Shown: in pieces, positions 16,367 to 25,425 of the stretch | How the letters are laid out: each line of letters opens with the position of its first letter | Numbering within the stretch: position 1 is the first letter of the stretch | Origin: an uncultured Alcanivorax sp. | Lineage (GTDB): Bacteria; Pseudomonadota; Gammaproteobacteria; Pseudomonadales; Alcanivoracaceae | Direction of reading: 5' to 3' | Assembly: GCF_947258575.1 (NCBI RefSeq) | Contig: NZ_CAMYIV010000003.1 | Location: forward strand, 1 to 64,000 | Length of the DNA stretch: 64,000 bases | The notes under the pieces: generated by a model | What the model saw: only the letters and a program-made list of their open reading frames with translations | Database searches by the model: none | Told to the model about the DNA's origin: nothing | Translations under genes and position numbers: made by a program

Positions 16367-16635
16367 GAAACTCTCCACACTTGAACAGTTAATCGAACGG
16401 GTGAACGGGCGGCACACTCTACCAGCGGCCCGAAGAGGCCGCCAGTTACCCGCGGGCCAATCTCCACCCTCACTACAGGCAGGCTCCTGCAGCGGGTAAG
16501 GCTTAATGCAGGCAATTTAGCAAGGCTGCGCCACCCGGCAAAGGGCGAGAACAGCCAAGTAAACAGCGATTTACGTCACTTTGCTGTGAGGATTTGAGCG
16601 CGGATTCCCGGGCAGGCTGTGCCATAATCGGCCCC

Positions 16636-17352
16636 ATGAATCTGCTGCTGCTGCACCCTCATCAACATCTTCATGGCAATCTCTGGCGTCTGGACGAGCG
16701 CCAGTGCCGCCATGTGCGCGACATTCTGGGATTGGCGGAAGGGGGTAGCTGCCGGGCCGGGATCGTTGGTGACGGCATGGGAAAAGCGCAGATAGAATCA
16801 ATAGAAAACAATGAGATACATGTTTTATTTAAAGAGGATTCTCGCCCCTCCCCTCCTCTGCCACTTTCCCTGCTGCTGGCGCTGCCGCGCCCCAAGATGC
16901 TCAAGCGGATTCTGATTGACGCGACCAGCCTTGGCATCAAGCGCATCGTGCTGATCAATAGCTGGAAGGTGGACAAGAGCTACTGGCAAACCCCCAACCT
17001 GAAAGCCGACTTGCTCCGCGAAAAAATGCTGCTGGGACTGGAGCAGGCCCGTGACACCACCCTGCCGGAGCTGGTTCTCGCCCCGCGTTTCAGACCCTTC
17101 GTGGAAGATAACCTGAACGCCTGGGCCGGCCCGGGCCAACGTATCCTCGCCCATCCGGGCGATTACCCGCCCATGCCGGGCGATCTCACCGAGCCTGTGA
17201 CCCTGGCCATCGGCCCTGAGGGTGGCTGGACCGATTACGAAGTAGAGATGCTGCAGCGACACGGGTTTGCCTGCCACAGTTTCGGGGCGCGGATTCTGAG
17301 GGTGGAGACGGCACTGCCGGCCCTGGTGGGACGTGTCATGAGGCTTCCGTAG
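16636..17352 (+). CDS. rsmE: 16S rRNA (uracil1498-N3)-methyltransferase
   Basis: A 238-residue SPOUT methyltransferase that modifies U1498 in the decoding site of 16S rRNA using S-adenosylmethionine. Visible are the N-terminal PUA-like part (HVRDILGLAEGGSCRAG), the conserved MLKRILIDATSLGIKRI, and the knot motifs AIGPEGGWTDYEVEML and RILRVETALPALVGRV. The ATG at 16636 fits the family length (about 240). Its stop codon forms the first bases of the REP-like element at 17349-17421. Confidence 0.95.
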   Translation: MNLLLLHPHQHLHGNLWRLDERQCRHVRDILGLAEGGSCRAGIVGDGMGKAQIESIENNEIHVLFKEDSRPSPPLPLSLLLALPRPKMLKRILIDATSLGIKRIVLINSWKVDKSYWQTPNLKADLLREKMLLGLEQARDTTLPELVLAPRFRPFVEDNLNAWAGPGQRILAHPGDYPPMPGDLTEPVTLAIGPEGGWTDYEVEMLQRHGFACHSFGARILRVETALPALVGRVMRLP

Positions 17353-17421
17353 GAGCGGCGCTCGAGCCACGAACCGCGATTGCCACGATCCGGGGATTCG
17401 CGCCTCAAGAGGCGCTCCTAG
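17349..17421. repeat. REP-like palindrome after rsmE
   Basis: The left arm starts GTAGGAGCGGCGCTCGAGCC at 17349, and the right arm ends GAGGCGCTCCTA at 17420. The arms pair imperfectly. The same outer bases occur in the element at 63214-63298. It lies between the convergent rsmE and rluB genes. Confidence 0.6.
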
Positions 17422-17430
17422 AGAAGAGAC

Positions 17431-18276
17431 TTAACGGCGGTAAGGGCCGCGAGCCTTGCGAGGCGGCTTGCTGCCAGCGCGCTGGTGGCGCAGGCGGGCG
17501 CGGCCGTAGAGGCCGGTGTATTTCTTGCCCTTGAGCTCCACCTTGCCGATCAGGGCCTGAATCTGTTCGGGCTCAAGCTCCATCCAGCGGCCCTGACGCA
17601 ACTGGGGCGGCAAGGTCAGATCGCCGAAGCGGATCCGCATCAGGCGCGCCACATCCAGATCCTGAGACTGGAACAGACGGCGCACTTCCCGGTATTTGCC
17701 CCCGGTCAGTGTCACCTTGTACCAGTGGTTGGCGCCCTCTTCCGCGCCGCCGGCATCTTCGATGCTGTCGAATTTGGAGACACCATCTTCCAACAGCACG
17801 CCATCGAGCATGGCCTGACGCTTTTCCGGGGTCATACCGCCACGCACACGCACGGCGTACTCTCGCACGAAACCGTTGGATGGATGCATGAGGCGGTGGG
17901 CAAGCTCACCATCGGTGGTGAACAACAGCAGGCCGGTGGTATTGATGTCCAGACGCCCTACCTGTACCCAGCGCATGCCCTGCAGTCGCGGCAGGTTATC
18001 AAACACCGTGGCGCGCCCTTCCGGATCGTTTCGGGAGCACACTTCGCCGGGTGGCTTGTGGTACATGATCACGCGCTGAACGATTTCTTCTTCCGCCTTC
18101 ACTTTAATAATCCTGCCATCTACGCGTAGGGTGTCTTCGCTGCCAACCCGGTCACCCAGGGTTGCCACCGCGCCGTTGACCGAAACCCGGCCATCAGCAA
18201 TCCATTTCTCCAGCTCCCGGCGGGAGCCCAGTCCGGCTCGCGCCAGCACTTTCTGCAATTTTTCAGTTTCAGTCAT
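17431..18276 (-). CDS. rluB: 23S rRNA pseudouridine2605 synthase
   Basis: A 281-residue RsuA-family pseudouridine synthase. An S4 RNA-binding domain opens the protein (EKLQKVLARAGLGSRRELEK), and the catalytic core has VGRLDINTTGLLLFTTDGEL with the nucleophilic Asp, plus GKYREVRRLFQS. A basic tail (RARLRHQRAGSKPPRKARG) is typical of RluB. The ATG at 18276 overlaps the end of scpB by eight bases, so scpA-scpB-rluB form one operon as in many gammaproteobacteria. RluE or RsuA are less likely given length and context. Confidence 0.92.
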   Translation of the reverse strand: MTETEKLQKVLARAGLGSRRELEKWIADGRVSVNGAVATLGDRVGSEDTLRVDGRIIKVKAEEEIVQRVIMYHKPPGEVCSRNDPEGRATVFDNLPRLQGMRWVQVGRLDINTTGLLLFTTDGELAHRLMHPSNGFVREYAVRVRGGMTPEKRQAMLDGVLLEDGVSKFDSIEDAGGAEEGANHWYKVTLTGGKYREVRRLFQSQDLDVARLMRIRFGDLTLPPQLRQGRWMELEPEQIQALIGKVELKGKKYTGLYGRARLRHQRAGSKPPRKARGPYRR

Positions 18277-19198
18277 GACGTGTCTGGCTGTCCTCTGCAC
18301 TATTTTCCGCAGCGGCATCCTCGCCGTCAGCGTCATTGGGGCTATTGTCAGCCGTCTCGGCCTCTTCGGCCACACTTTCATCGATAGCAACGGCTGCCTG
18401 CTTATCCTTGTCGGCAGCCGGTTTGCGGCGGAATTCCTGCTCGAAGCCGGATAACACCGAATCCACCTTGTCCATGCTCATCAAGGTGTCATCATCAATT
18501 TCCGGTTCCTGCTCCAGACCCGGGAAGGCTTCCTGGTCGCCTGGCAGGCGCTGTTCACGCTCATCGTCGAGCAGACCATGGCCATCTTCACCTTCCGGCG
18601 CCTCATCCATGTCGCCCGGGCCCGCTTTGGCGGGCGGCACATCGCTGAGTGCCAGCTCTTCATTGATCTTGTCCAGGTCGCGGATCTCGGACAGCGATGG
18701 CAGGTCCTCCAGGCTCTTCAGATCGAAATAGTCGAGAAACTGCTTGGTGGTGGCAAACATGGCCGGCCGGCCCGGCACATCCCGGTGCCCAACCACGCGT
18801 ACCCAGTTTCTCTCCAGCAGGCTTTTAACGATATGAGAGCTTACTGAAACACCACGAATTTCTTCGATTTCGCCACGGGTAATGGGCTGGCGATAGGCGA
18901 TCAGTGCCAGGGTTTCCAGAATGGCCCTACTGTATCGGGGGGGCTTTTCCTGCCACAGGCGGCTGACCCACTGGCCCAGTTCCGGGCGAGCCTGGAAACG
19001 AAAACCAGAAGCCACTTCTTTAAGAAAGATGCCCCGGTCAGTGTAGGCCTCACCGATCTCTTCCAGATATTTGCCCAGATCCTGCTTGCTGGGGCGATCT
19101 TCCTCATCAAAAAGCGCCTGCAGTGCATCCCGGTCAAGCGGTCCTTCCGCGACCAGAATGGCAGCCTCAATGATTCTTTTTATCTGTTCAGCTTCCAC
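18269..19198 (-). CDS. scpB: Segregation and condensation protein B
   Basis: A 309-residue ScpB, the winged-helix kleisin-binding subunit of the SMC-ScpAB condensin. The conserved region includes RAILETLALIAYRQPITRGE and the second winged helix with RNWVRVVGHRDVPGRPAMF. The C-terminal third (about 200-309) is an acidic, low-complexity tail that makes it longer than the usual 180-200 residues. It follows scpA by two bases and overlaps rluB. Confidence 0.95.
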   Translation of the reverse strand: MEAEQIKRIIEAAILVAEGPLDRDALQALFDEEDRPSKQDLGKYLEEIGEAYTDRGIFLKEVASGFRFQARPELGQWVSRLWQEKPPRYSRAILETLALIAYRQPITRGEIEEIRGVSVSSHIVKSLLERNWVRVVGHRDVPGRPAMFATTKQFLDYFDLKSLEDLPSLSEIRDLDKINEELALSDVPPAKAGPGDMDEAPEGEDGHGLLDDEREQRLPGDQEAFPGLEQEPEIDDDTLMSMDKVDSVLSGFEQEFRRKPAADKDKQAAVAIDESVAEEAETADNSPNDADGEDAAAENSAEDSQTRHD

Positions 19199-19200
19199 AG

Positions 19201-20139
19201 CTACCCCTCGGTTCCGTCATGGGCATCGGGTTCATCATCCACGCCGTCATCGGGTTCGTCTTCCAGTTCAAGTTGGGCCAGCACATCAGATTCTTCCAGC
19301 ACCAGGGTCTTCGCTTTCACATGAATGGGAGCGAAGGGCCCGTTCTGTACCAGCTCAATCAGGCTGCCCTTGACCAGCTCAAGCGTGGCCAGAAAGGTGA
19401 CCACGACGCCAAGCCGGCCTTCTTCAGGGGTGAAAAGCTCCACGAAGGGCACAAAGTCCCGGCCCTTGAGCTTGTCCAGCACATTGGCCATACGCTCCCG
19501 GGTAGACAGCTTTTCACGTGACACCTGATGGCTCTCGAACATATCGGCCCGGTGCATGACCTCCTTCAAGGCCAGCAGCAGCTCACGCATGTCCACATCA
19601 GGCTGCGCCTTTTCCCGGGTAAACTCTGGCCGCTTGGCTTCTGCCGGAAAAATATCCCTTTCCAGGCGCGGCAGCTGGTCGATGTCTTCTGCTGCCTGCT
19701 TGAAGCGCTCGTATTCCTGCAGACGACGAATCAGCTCTGCACGCGGATCATGTTCTTCGTCTTCCTCGTCCTCTTTCTGGCGAGGCAGCAGCATGCGCGA
19801 CTTGATCTCTCCGAGCATGGCGGCCATCACCAGGTATTCCGCTGCCAGCTCGAAGTTCATCGCCTTCATCAACTCCACGTACTCCATGTACTGAGTGGTG
19901 ATGGTGGAGACCGGGATGTCGAGAATGTCCAGGTTCTGTCGTTTGATCAGGTACAGCAGCAGGTCCAGCGGGCCCTCAAAGGCTTCCAGGAAGACTTCCA
20001 GGGCATCGGGCGGTATGTACAGGTCGTCCGGCAGCTTTGTGATCGCCTTGCCATACATCAAGCCAAAGGGCATCTCTGCCTGACTGGGATGCAGCGGCTT
20101 CATTATAGGTGTGACTGCAGGTTCTGCCGGTTCAGTCAT
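19201..20139 (-). CDS. scpA: Segregation and condensation protein A
   Basis: A 312-residue kleisin that bridges the SMC heads in the bacterial condensin. The N-terminal SMC-binding part reads VFLEAFEGPLDLLLYLIKRQ, followed by ILDIPVSTITTQYMEYVELM and AAEYLVMAAMLGEIKSRMLL; a C-terminal winged helix follows acidic linkers. The ATG at 20139 is preceded by GGGAG at good spacing and is preferred to a GTG seven codons earlier. It lies 27 bases after trpS, so trpS-scpA-scpB-rluB may be one transcript. Confidence 0.95.
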   Translation of the reverse strand: MTEPAEPAVTPIMKPLHPSQAEMPFGLMYGKAITKLPDDLYIPPDALEVFLEAFEGPLDLLLYLIKRQNLDILDIPVSTITTQYMEYVELMKAMNFELAAEYLVMAAMLGEIKSRMLLPRQKEDEEDEEHDPRAELIRRLQEYERFKQAAEDIDQLPRLERDIFPAEAKRPEFTREKAQPDVDMRELLLALKEVMHRADMFESHQVSREKLSTRERMANVLDKLKGRDFVPFVELFTPEEGRLGVVVTFLATLELVKGSLIELVQNGPFAPIHVKAKTLVLEESDVLAQLELEDEPDDGVDDEPDAHDGTEG

Positions 20140-20166
20140 CTTCTCTCCCGAGTGCGCCACGGCGCC

Positions 20167-21381
20167 TCAGCGGTAATTGAGGCCCATGGCGGCGCGGACT
20201 TCTTCCAGGGTAGCGCGAGCAGCCTCGCGGGCTTCCTCGCAACCTTCAGCGACCAGAGTGCGGACCAGATCCGGGTTGCGAAGATGCTCCTCGGCACGCT
20301 TGCGGATCGGCTCCAGCTCTTCCTGGACTGCCTCGATGATAGGCTTCTTGCAATCCAGACAACCGATACCGGCGCTGGTGCAGCCCTCTTTCACCCACTG
20401 GCGGGTGTTGTCATCGGAATAGACCATGTGGAACTGCCATACCGGGCAGTTATCCGGGTTACCCGGGTCGGTACGGCGAACCCGGGCCGGGTCGGTGGGC
20501 ATACGGCGAATCTTGCTGTCGATATCTGCCTCTTCCTCACGCATGGTGATGAAGTTGCCGTAGGACTTGGACATTTTCTGCCCGTCCAGCCCCGGCATCT
20601 TGGAGGCGGGAGTGAGCAGCGCCTGGGGCTCGGGCAGGATTACCTTGCCACCGCCCTCCAGGTCGCCCATCAACCGTTCCTTGTCTCCCAGGGTGATGTT
20701 CTGCTGACTTTCCACCAAGGCGCGCGCAGTCTCCAGGGAGGCTTCATCGCCCTTTTCCTGGTACTGGCGGCGATGATTCAGGTAGACCTTTGCCTGCTTC
20801 TTGCCCATCTTTTTGATGGCTGCATCCACCGCTTCCTCGAAACCCGGCTCCCGGCCATAGAGGTGATTGAAGCGGCGCGCCACTTCCCGGGTAAGTTCCA
20901 CATGCGCCACCTGATCGGCGCCCACAGGGACTTGCCCGGCCCGGTAAGCCAGGATGTCGGCAGATTGCAGCAGCGGATAACCCAGGAAACCGTAGGTGCT
21001 CAAATCCTTCTCGCGCAGCTTTTCCTGCTGGTCCTTATAGGTGGGCACCCGTTCCAGCCAGGACAGCGGCGTCATCATGGACAACAGCAGATGCAGTTCG
21101 GCGTGCTCCGGCACCTGGCTCTGGATAAACAGAGTGGCTGAGCCGGGGTTCACCCCGGCAGCCAGCCAGTCAATAACCAGATCCCAAACATGCTGTTCAA
21201 TATTGTGTGGATTTTCGTATTCGGTGGTGAGTCCGTGCCAGTCTGCCACAAAGAAAAAGCATTCATACTCGTGCTGCAGACGCGCCCAGTTTTTCAGCAC
21301 GCCATGGTAATGACCCAGATGCAGGCGGCCGGTAGCACGCATGCCGGAAACAACTCGCTGGGAAGGAACCACGGAACTCAA
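20167..21381 (-). CDS. trpS: Tryptophanyl-tRNA synthetase
   Basis: A 404-residue class I aminoacyl-tRNA synthetase that charges tRNA-Trp. The HIGH-type signature is HLGHYHG at residues 21-27 and the second signature is KMSKSYG near 266. It is longer than E. coli TrpS (334) because of an insertion near residues 170-230 and a cysteine-containing segment (SAGIGCLDCKKPI), a form seen in many marine gammaproteobacteria. The start is a TTG at 21381 with AAGGAG upstream at good spacing; no ATG fits better. Confidence 0.95.
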   Translation of the reverse strand: MSSVVPSQRVVSGMRATGRLHLGHYHGVLKNWARLQHEYECFFFVADWHGLTTEYENPHNIEQHVWDLVIDWLAAGVNPGSATLFIQSQVPEHAELHLLLSMMTPLSWLERVPTYKDQQEKLREKDLSTYGFLGYPLLQSADILAYRAGQVPVGADQVAHVELTREVARRFNHLYGREPGFEEAVDAAIKKMGKKQAKVYLNHRRQYQEKGDEASLETARALVESQQNITLGDKERLMGDLEGGGKVILPEPQALLTPASKMPGLDGQKMSKSYGNFITMREEEADIDSKIRRMPTDPARVRRTDPGNPDNCPVWQFHMVYSDDNTRQWVKEGCTSAGIGCLDCKKPIIEAVQEELEPIRKRAEEHLRNPDLVRTLVAEGCEEAREAARATLEEVRAAMGLNYR

Positions 21382-21593
21382 AGCCTACTCCTTAGAATCT
21401 TGTTTGGGTTATACCCGCACGCCGCTGTGTATTGCTCACAGGCAGGAGCGCACTAAACCCGATCTGCCGCACGATGCGACGGGCATCACGCGGGGGAAAG
21501 CCCGCGATTATACGGTGAACCGGGGTATCAGGGACAGTGGCAAGCAGGCCCTTTGCGGCACTCTGGGTAAAACATAGCCAGCCAGGGCGACAT

Positions 21594-22217
21594 TCAGTAA
21601 ATACTGTCCACCGGCCCGGCCCCTCCCCGGATCACTTCCGGGCCATCACCGTCGGCCATGGAAATCACAGTCGTCTCCATGACGCCACAGAAACCGCCAT
21701 CAATGACCAGATCCACCTGCCCCTGCAGGAAGTCGCGGACATCCTGGGGATCAGTGAGCGGGAACTCGTCGTTGGGCAGGTGGCAGGTAGATGTCATGAT
21801 CGGCTCGCCATGCTCGGCCAACAGCGCCTGGCAGATGGCATGATCTGGCACGCGAATACCGATATTGCGCTTTTTCGGGTCCATCAGCCGCCGCGGCACC
21901 TCGGTGGTGCCCTTGAGGATGAAGGTATAGGGGCCCGGGGTGTGGGCCTTGAGCAGGCGATAATCCGGATTTTCCACCTTGGCATAGATGGCCAGCGCAG
22001 ACAGATCGTGGCACAGCAGAGTGAACTGGTGCTTCTTGTCCAGCTGCCGCAGGCGGATCAGACGATCCAGGGCATTCTTTTCGCCGATACCGCAGCCCAG
22101 CGCGTAGGTGGTGTCCGTGGGGTAGGCAATCAGCCCGCCGTTGCGAATCACATCCACAGCCTGCCGGATAAGGCGGGGCTGAGGCGTTTCGGGATGGATG
22201 TAGAGGATGTCGGTCAT
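21594..22217 (-). CDS. YciO-type YrdC/Sua5-family protein
   Basis: A 207-residue YrdC-fold protein: GGLIAYPTDTTYALGCG near 27-43, then LIRLRQLDKKHQFTLLCHDL and HTPGPYTFILKGTTEVPRR. YrdC/Sua5/TsaC enzymes make threonylcarbamoyl-AMP for tRNA t6A; the KKHQF in place of KxRP points to the YciO branch, whose in vivo role is less clear. In related genomes it also lies between scpA/trpS and a PHP-domain gene. A palindromic AT-rich element separates it from the PHP gene. Confidence 0.85.
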   Translation of the reverse strand: MTDILYIHPETPQPRLIRQAVDVIRNGGLIAYPTDTTYALGCGIGEKNALDRLIRLRQLDKKHQFTLLCHDLSALAIYAKVENPDYRLLKAHTPGPYTFILKGTTEVPRRLMDPKKRNIGIRVPDHAICQALLAEHGEPIMTSTCHLPNDEFPLTDPQDVRDFLQGQVDLVIDGGFCGVMETTVISMADGDGPEVIRGGAGPVDSIY

Positions 22218-22225
22218 AAATAAGC

Positions 22226-22392
22226 AGTTAACAGTGAATAGTTAATAGTGAACAGCGGAAAACCCAGAAGGAGTCCATTTTCGGCCGGGAAGCAGTCTCA
22301 AAATAGGCAATACCACATACTAACAGTGAACTTTAAAAAACAGCGATAAACCTTTGTTTTAGCTGTTAACTGTTCACTATTAACTGTTAACT
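22226..22392. repeat. AT-rich palindromic element (MITE-like) between yciO-type and PHP genes
   Basis: Two 31-base arms, 22226-22256 and 22362-22392, match as inverted repeats at 27 of 31 positions. The arms consist of variants of GTTAACAGTGAA and GTTAATAGTGAAC, and a further TAACAGTGAAC lies inside near 22320. The whole is far more AT-rich than its surroundings. The right arm begins at the PHP gene stop codon. No gene is seen inside. Confidence 0.6.
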
Positions 22393-23213
22393 CAAGCCAA
22401 CCGCCCTTCCCACACCGGCCTCGCGCCGTTCGGCACCGGCGGCAGCCGCCCCAGTGCCAGCCATTTCTGCTCCGGCGAGTGAAAGTCGGAGCCGGCGGAC
22501 ACCTGCAGATCAAAGTGCTGCCAGCATTCATCCAGCAACGCCGTCTGTTGCGGGGAGAGCCCGGGCATGGCCACTTCGAGACCATCGCCGCCGGCTTCCT
22601 TGAAACTGGCAAGAAACTGGCGCAGCTTCTTGCGCGTCATGTTGTAGGCCTGCGGATGAGCCAGTACCGCGCTGCCGCCAGCAGCATGAATATCAGCGAT
22701 AGCCTCTTCCAGGGTGCACCAAGGCGTCGCCACAAAAGCGGATTGGCCCTGCTTCAGATAACGGTTGAAGGCGTGCCGGTGGTTGCGCACCCGGCCCGCT
22801 TCTTGAAGAAACCGGGCAAACAAAGGGCGCCCTGGCGCGTCGGTGCCTGCCAGTTCGCAGGTGCGCTCATAGCTGTTGGCCAGAGTGGCGGCACGATCAA
22901 GACGGCGGCCAATCTCCCTGGCACGGTTGACTCGCGCCTCTTGTTGGGCGGCAACCCTTTCCTGCAACTGACCACAATCGGTATCCAACCACAGCCCCAA
23001 CACATGGTATTCGCGGTTTTCGTGGCGCACGGACAGTTCGATACCGTTCACCAGGCTGATGTCGTGCTCCCGGGCAGCCTCATGGGCCTCGGGCAACCCG
23101 GCCAGGGTATCGTGGTCAGTCAGGGCCAGACAGGTCACTCCATAGTCCGCAGCCCTCGACACCAGCGCTGCAGGGCTTAGAATACCGTCGGACGCCGTAC
23201 TGTGACTGTGCAA
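22392..23213 (-). CDS. rnm: PHP-domain phosphoesterase, RNase AM (Rnm/YciV) family
   Basis: A 273-residue metal-dependent phosphoesterase. PHP motifs are HSHSTASDG at the N terminus, CLALTDHDTLAG near 32, the LVNGIELSV stretch, AVLAHPQ near 185 and SAGSDFHSPEQ near 245. Family members trim 5' ends of small RNAs or rRNA and hydrolyse pAp. The start is uncertain: the coordinate given is a TTG, yet the preceding in-frame codons read TID, matching the family N terminus (xIDLHSHS), and no ATG, GTG or TTG lies between them and an in-frame stop at 23250-23252. A CTG or other rare start near 23243-23219 is possible. Confidence 0.88.
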   Translation of the reverse strand: MHSHSTASDGILSPAALVSRAADYGVTCLALTDHDTLAGLPEAHEAAREHDISLVNGIELSVRHENREYHVLGLWLDTDCGQLQERVAAQQEARVNRAREIGRRLDRAATLANSYERTCELAGTDAPGRPLFARFLQEAGRVRNHRHAFNRYLKQGQSAFVATPWCTLEEAIADIHAAGGSAVLAHPQAYNMTRKKLRQFLASFKEAGGDGLEVAMPGLSPQQTALLDECWQHFDLQVSAGSDFHSPEQKWLALGRLPPVPNGARPVWEGRLA

Positions 23214-23398
23214 GTCGATTGTATGGTTACAGGAGATAGCCAGATCCTCTCAAGGTTCTCGTTGTGTCTGCCGTGACTCCCTCAATGGGTCATAACAGGC
23301 TGACGACGGGAATCAAGGCGCAGGGTAGCATTTTTGAGCCCTTCATCGGCATCTTTAACGCCCTCCGGCTGCCATAAACTGATCAAACGGAATCCCGA

Positions 23399-24139
23399 AT
23401 GAGCGAAAGCAACACCCCGGAACAGAACGGCAAGCCAGCCAGCGCCACGCCACCGAAGCAGGAAAGCCTGCTGGCCAACCTGCTGATCAATATCGCTATC
23501 CCTGCCCTGATCCTGGCCAAACTCTCCGGGGATGACTGGCTGGGCACCAAGTGGGCCATTGTGGTGGCGCTTGCCTTCCCCCTGCTCTACGGCCTGCGGG
23601 ATTTCCTGCAGAACGGCAAGGCCAATTTCTTCTCTGGCCTGGGCATTGTCAGCATTCTGCTGACCGGCGGCATCAGTCTGATGGAGCTGGATGCCAAATA
23701 TATCGCCATGAAGGAGGCGGCCATTCCGGCCTTGCTGGGCATCGCAACGGTGGTATCCCTGCGCACCCGCTGGCCGCTGGTAAAGACCTTTCTTTACAAC
23801 GACAAGGTGTTGGATACCGACAAAATCGCAGCCAAACTGGAAGACAATAACAACCTCGGCGCCTTCGAGCTGACCCTGAAGCAGGCTTCCTGGATGGTGG
23901 CGGCCTCCTTTTTCCTGTCCTCGGTACTCAACTACGTGCTGGCCAAGGTGATTCTGACCAGCCCGCCGGGAAGCGAGGCATTCAATGCCGAACTGGGCAA
24001 GATGACAGCCCTGAGCTACCCGGTTATTGTCGTGCCCTCCATGATTGTGCTGATTCTTGCCATGGTCTTTCTGTTTCGCCGCATCGGCAAGCTGACCGGG
24101 CTCAAGCTGGAAGACATCATGGCTGCACACCACCGTTAA
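23399..24139 (+). CDS. VC0807-family integral membrane protein (septation-protein-A-like position)
   Basis: A 246-residue membrane protein with about six hydrophobic segments, among them LLANLLINIAIPALILAKL, ALAFPLLYGLRDFL, FFSGLGIVSILLTGGISLM and VIVVPSMIVLILAMVFLF. It resembles the VC0807 family of unknown function. It occupies the place where yciB (septation protein A) often sits, between the PHP gene and yciI, and has similar length and topology. Whether it acts in cell-envelope or septum maintenance is inference. Confidence 0.65.
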   Translation: MSESNTPEQNGKPASATPPKQESLLANLLINIAIPALILAKLSGDDWLGTKWAIVVALAFPLLYGLRDFLQNGKANFFSGLGIVSILLTGGISLMELDAKYIAMKEAAIPALLGIATVVSLRTRWPLVKTFLYNDKVLDTDKIAAKLEDNNNLGAFELTLKQASWMVAASFFLSSVLNYVLAKVILTSPPGSEAFNAELGKMTALSYPVIVVPSMIVLILAMVFLFRRIGKLTGLKLEDIMAAHHR

Positions 24140-24160
24140 CCCTGAATAAAGAGCGAAACC

Positions 24161-24460
24161 ATGCTGTACGCGATTATCAGTGAGGACGTGGCAAACTCCC
24201 TTCCCTTGCGCAAACAGGCTCGGGCGGACCATCTGGCCCGCCTGGAAACCCTGAAAGAACAGGGGCGGCTGATACTGGCCGGCCCGCACCCGGCCATCGA
24301 CAGCAACGATCCCGGTGAGGCCGGCTTCACCGGCTCATTGGTCGTCGCCGAATTCGCCTCCCTGGAAGCAGCCCAACAATGGGCGGATGCGGACCCCTAC
24401 ATTGCTGCCGGTGTTTACGCTGGCGTTACGGTGAAACCGTTCAAGAAGGTACTGCCCTGA
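24161..24460 (+). CDS. yciI: YciI-like protein
   Basis: A 99-residue protein of the YciI/YCII fold: [40 protein letters not shown], then [18 protein letters not shown]. The conserved His and Asp (ARADHLARL and WADADPY) form the pocket seen in YciI structures; the reaction is not established. It starts 21 bases after the VC0807-type gene and is likely cotranscribed. Confidence 0.85.
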   Translation: MLYAIISEDVANSLPLRKQARADHLARLETLKEQGRLILAGPHPAIDSNDPGEAGFTGSLVVAEFASLEAAQQWADADPYIAAGVYAGVTVKPFKKVLP

Positions 24461-24592
24461 CCTTCAGCGGGACGGTTTGCCATTTTTTACAAAGACACCA
24501 CGGCCCGCAGCGCGAAATGTGATTATGGTAGCGCCGCAACCCTGATGACTTCTCTAGACTGCGCGGCCTGACATCAAGGAGTAAAGACCCCC

Positions 24593-25255
24593 ATGCTCGC
24601 AAGACTGGTTTGTTTCCTGGCAATAATGGTAGCCAGCCATACGGCTGTTGCCTCCACTGCCTGGGTAGATGACAGCATCTATGTACCGATTCGCTCATCT
24701 GCCAACCCCGCTGGCCGCATTCTGCACCGGGGCATCAAGAGCGGCACCCGCATCGAGTTTCTCGGCTTCGACGGTGACTGGGCAAAAATCCGCTACAAGG
24801 ACATTGAGGGCTACATTGGCAAGCAGTATCTGAGCCAGAGCCCCACCGCTGAAATCATGCTGGAGCGAGCCAACCAGGCCAGCGAACAGGCCAAGGCAGA
24901 AGCGGCTAAATTGCGCACCCAGCTGGCCGAGCTCAAAGGCGAGCATGAGGCACTTTCCGAGCAATCCTCGGAACTGAAGAATGCCTTGAGCTCCCGCAGC
25001 GATGAGCTGGAACAGTTGCAGGACGTAGCCTCTGACCCGATCCGCCTGGACCAGGCCAACCGTCGCCTCAATGAGGAACTGAGCCTGCTCCGTTCCGAGC
25101 TGGATCAAGTGAAAGGCGAGAACGTGATGCTGCGCAACAACAACACTTCCCAGCAGTGGATTACCGGGGTCGGCATTCTGCTGCTCGGCCTGGTTGCCGG
25201 CATGATCATGCGTTCACGCTCGGGCCGCCGCCGTAACAGCGGCTGGGCAAACTGA
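24593..25255 (+). CDS. SH3-domain, coiled-coil membrane protein (TIGR04211/YgiM-like)
   Basis: A 220-residue protein: signal peptide (FLAIMVASHTAVAS), a bacterial SH3b domain at about 25-80 (DSIYVPIRSSANPAGRILHR, WAKIRYKDIEGYIGKQYL), a long coiled coil at 90-165 (LRTQLAELKGEHEALSEQSS), and a C-terminal membrane helix (GVGILLLGLVAGMIM) with a basic end. This matches YgiM/TIGR04211 proteins anchored in the inner membrane with the SH3 part in the periplasm. The exact function is unknown. A strong hairpin follows at 25278-25305. Confidence 0.85.
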   Translation: MLARLVCFLAIMVASHTAVASTAWVDDSIYVPIRSSANPAGRILHRGIKSGTRIEFLGFDGDWAKIRYKDIEGYIGKQYLSQSPTAEIMLERANQASEQAKAEAAKLRTQLAELKGEHEALSEQSSELKNALSSRSDELEQLQDVASDPIRLDQANRRLNEELSLLRSELDQVKGENVMLRNNNTSQQWITGVGILLLGLVAGMIMRSRSGRRRNSGWAN

Positions 25256-25277
25256 TCATCCACTGATTATCCCTGCC

Positions 25278-25305
25278 AAGGCCATGCCTTCCCGGCATGG
25301 CCTTT
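25278..25305 (+). terminator. Rho-independent terminator after the SH3-domain gene
   Basis: AAGGCCATGCC (25278-25288) pairs perfectly with GGCATGGCCTT (25294-25304) around a five-base loop, followed by T-rich bases. It also rules out long upstream starts for the next gene. Confidence 0.8.
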
Positions 25306-25425
25306 CTGCTGCACTCAGGCCCCCAACGCCCTGTATTTTCGGCAAAAATGACCGAAACGGACACGGGACATGCCAAAGCGCTTTGGGTAGCATGCCTGTT
25401 TACCCTGCTATTGACGACGACGGTT

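Noticed and set aside
19528-21141. Open frame of 537 codons antisense to scpA and trpS
   Set aside because: It spans two well-supported genes and the gap between them, and its composition is that of a shadow frame.
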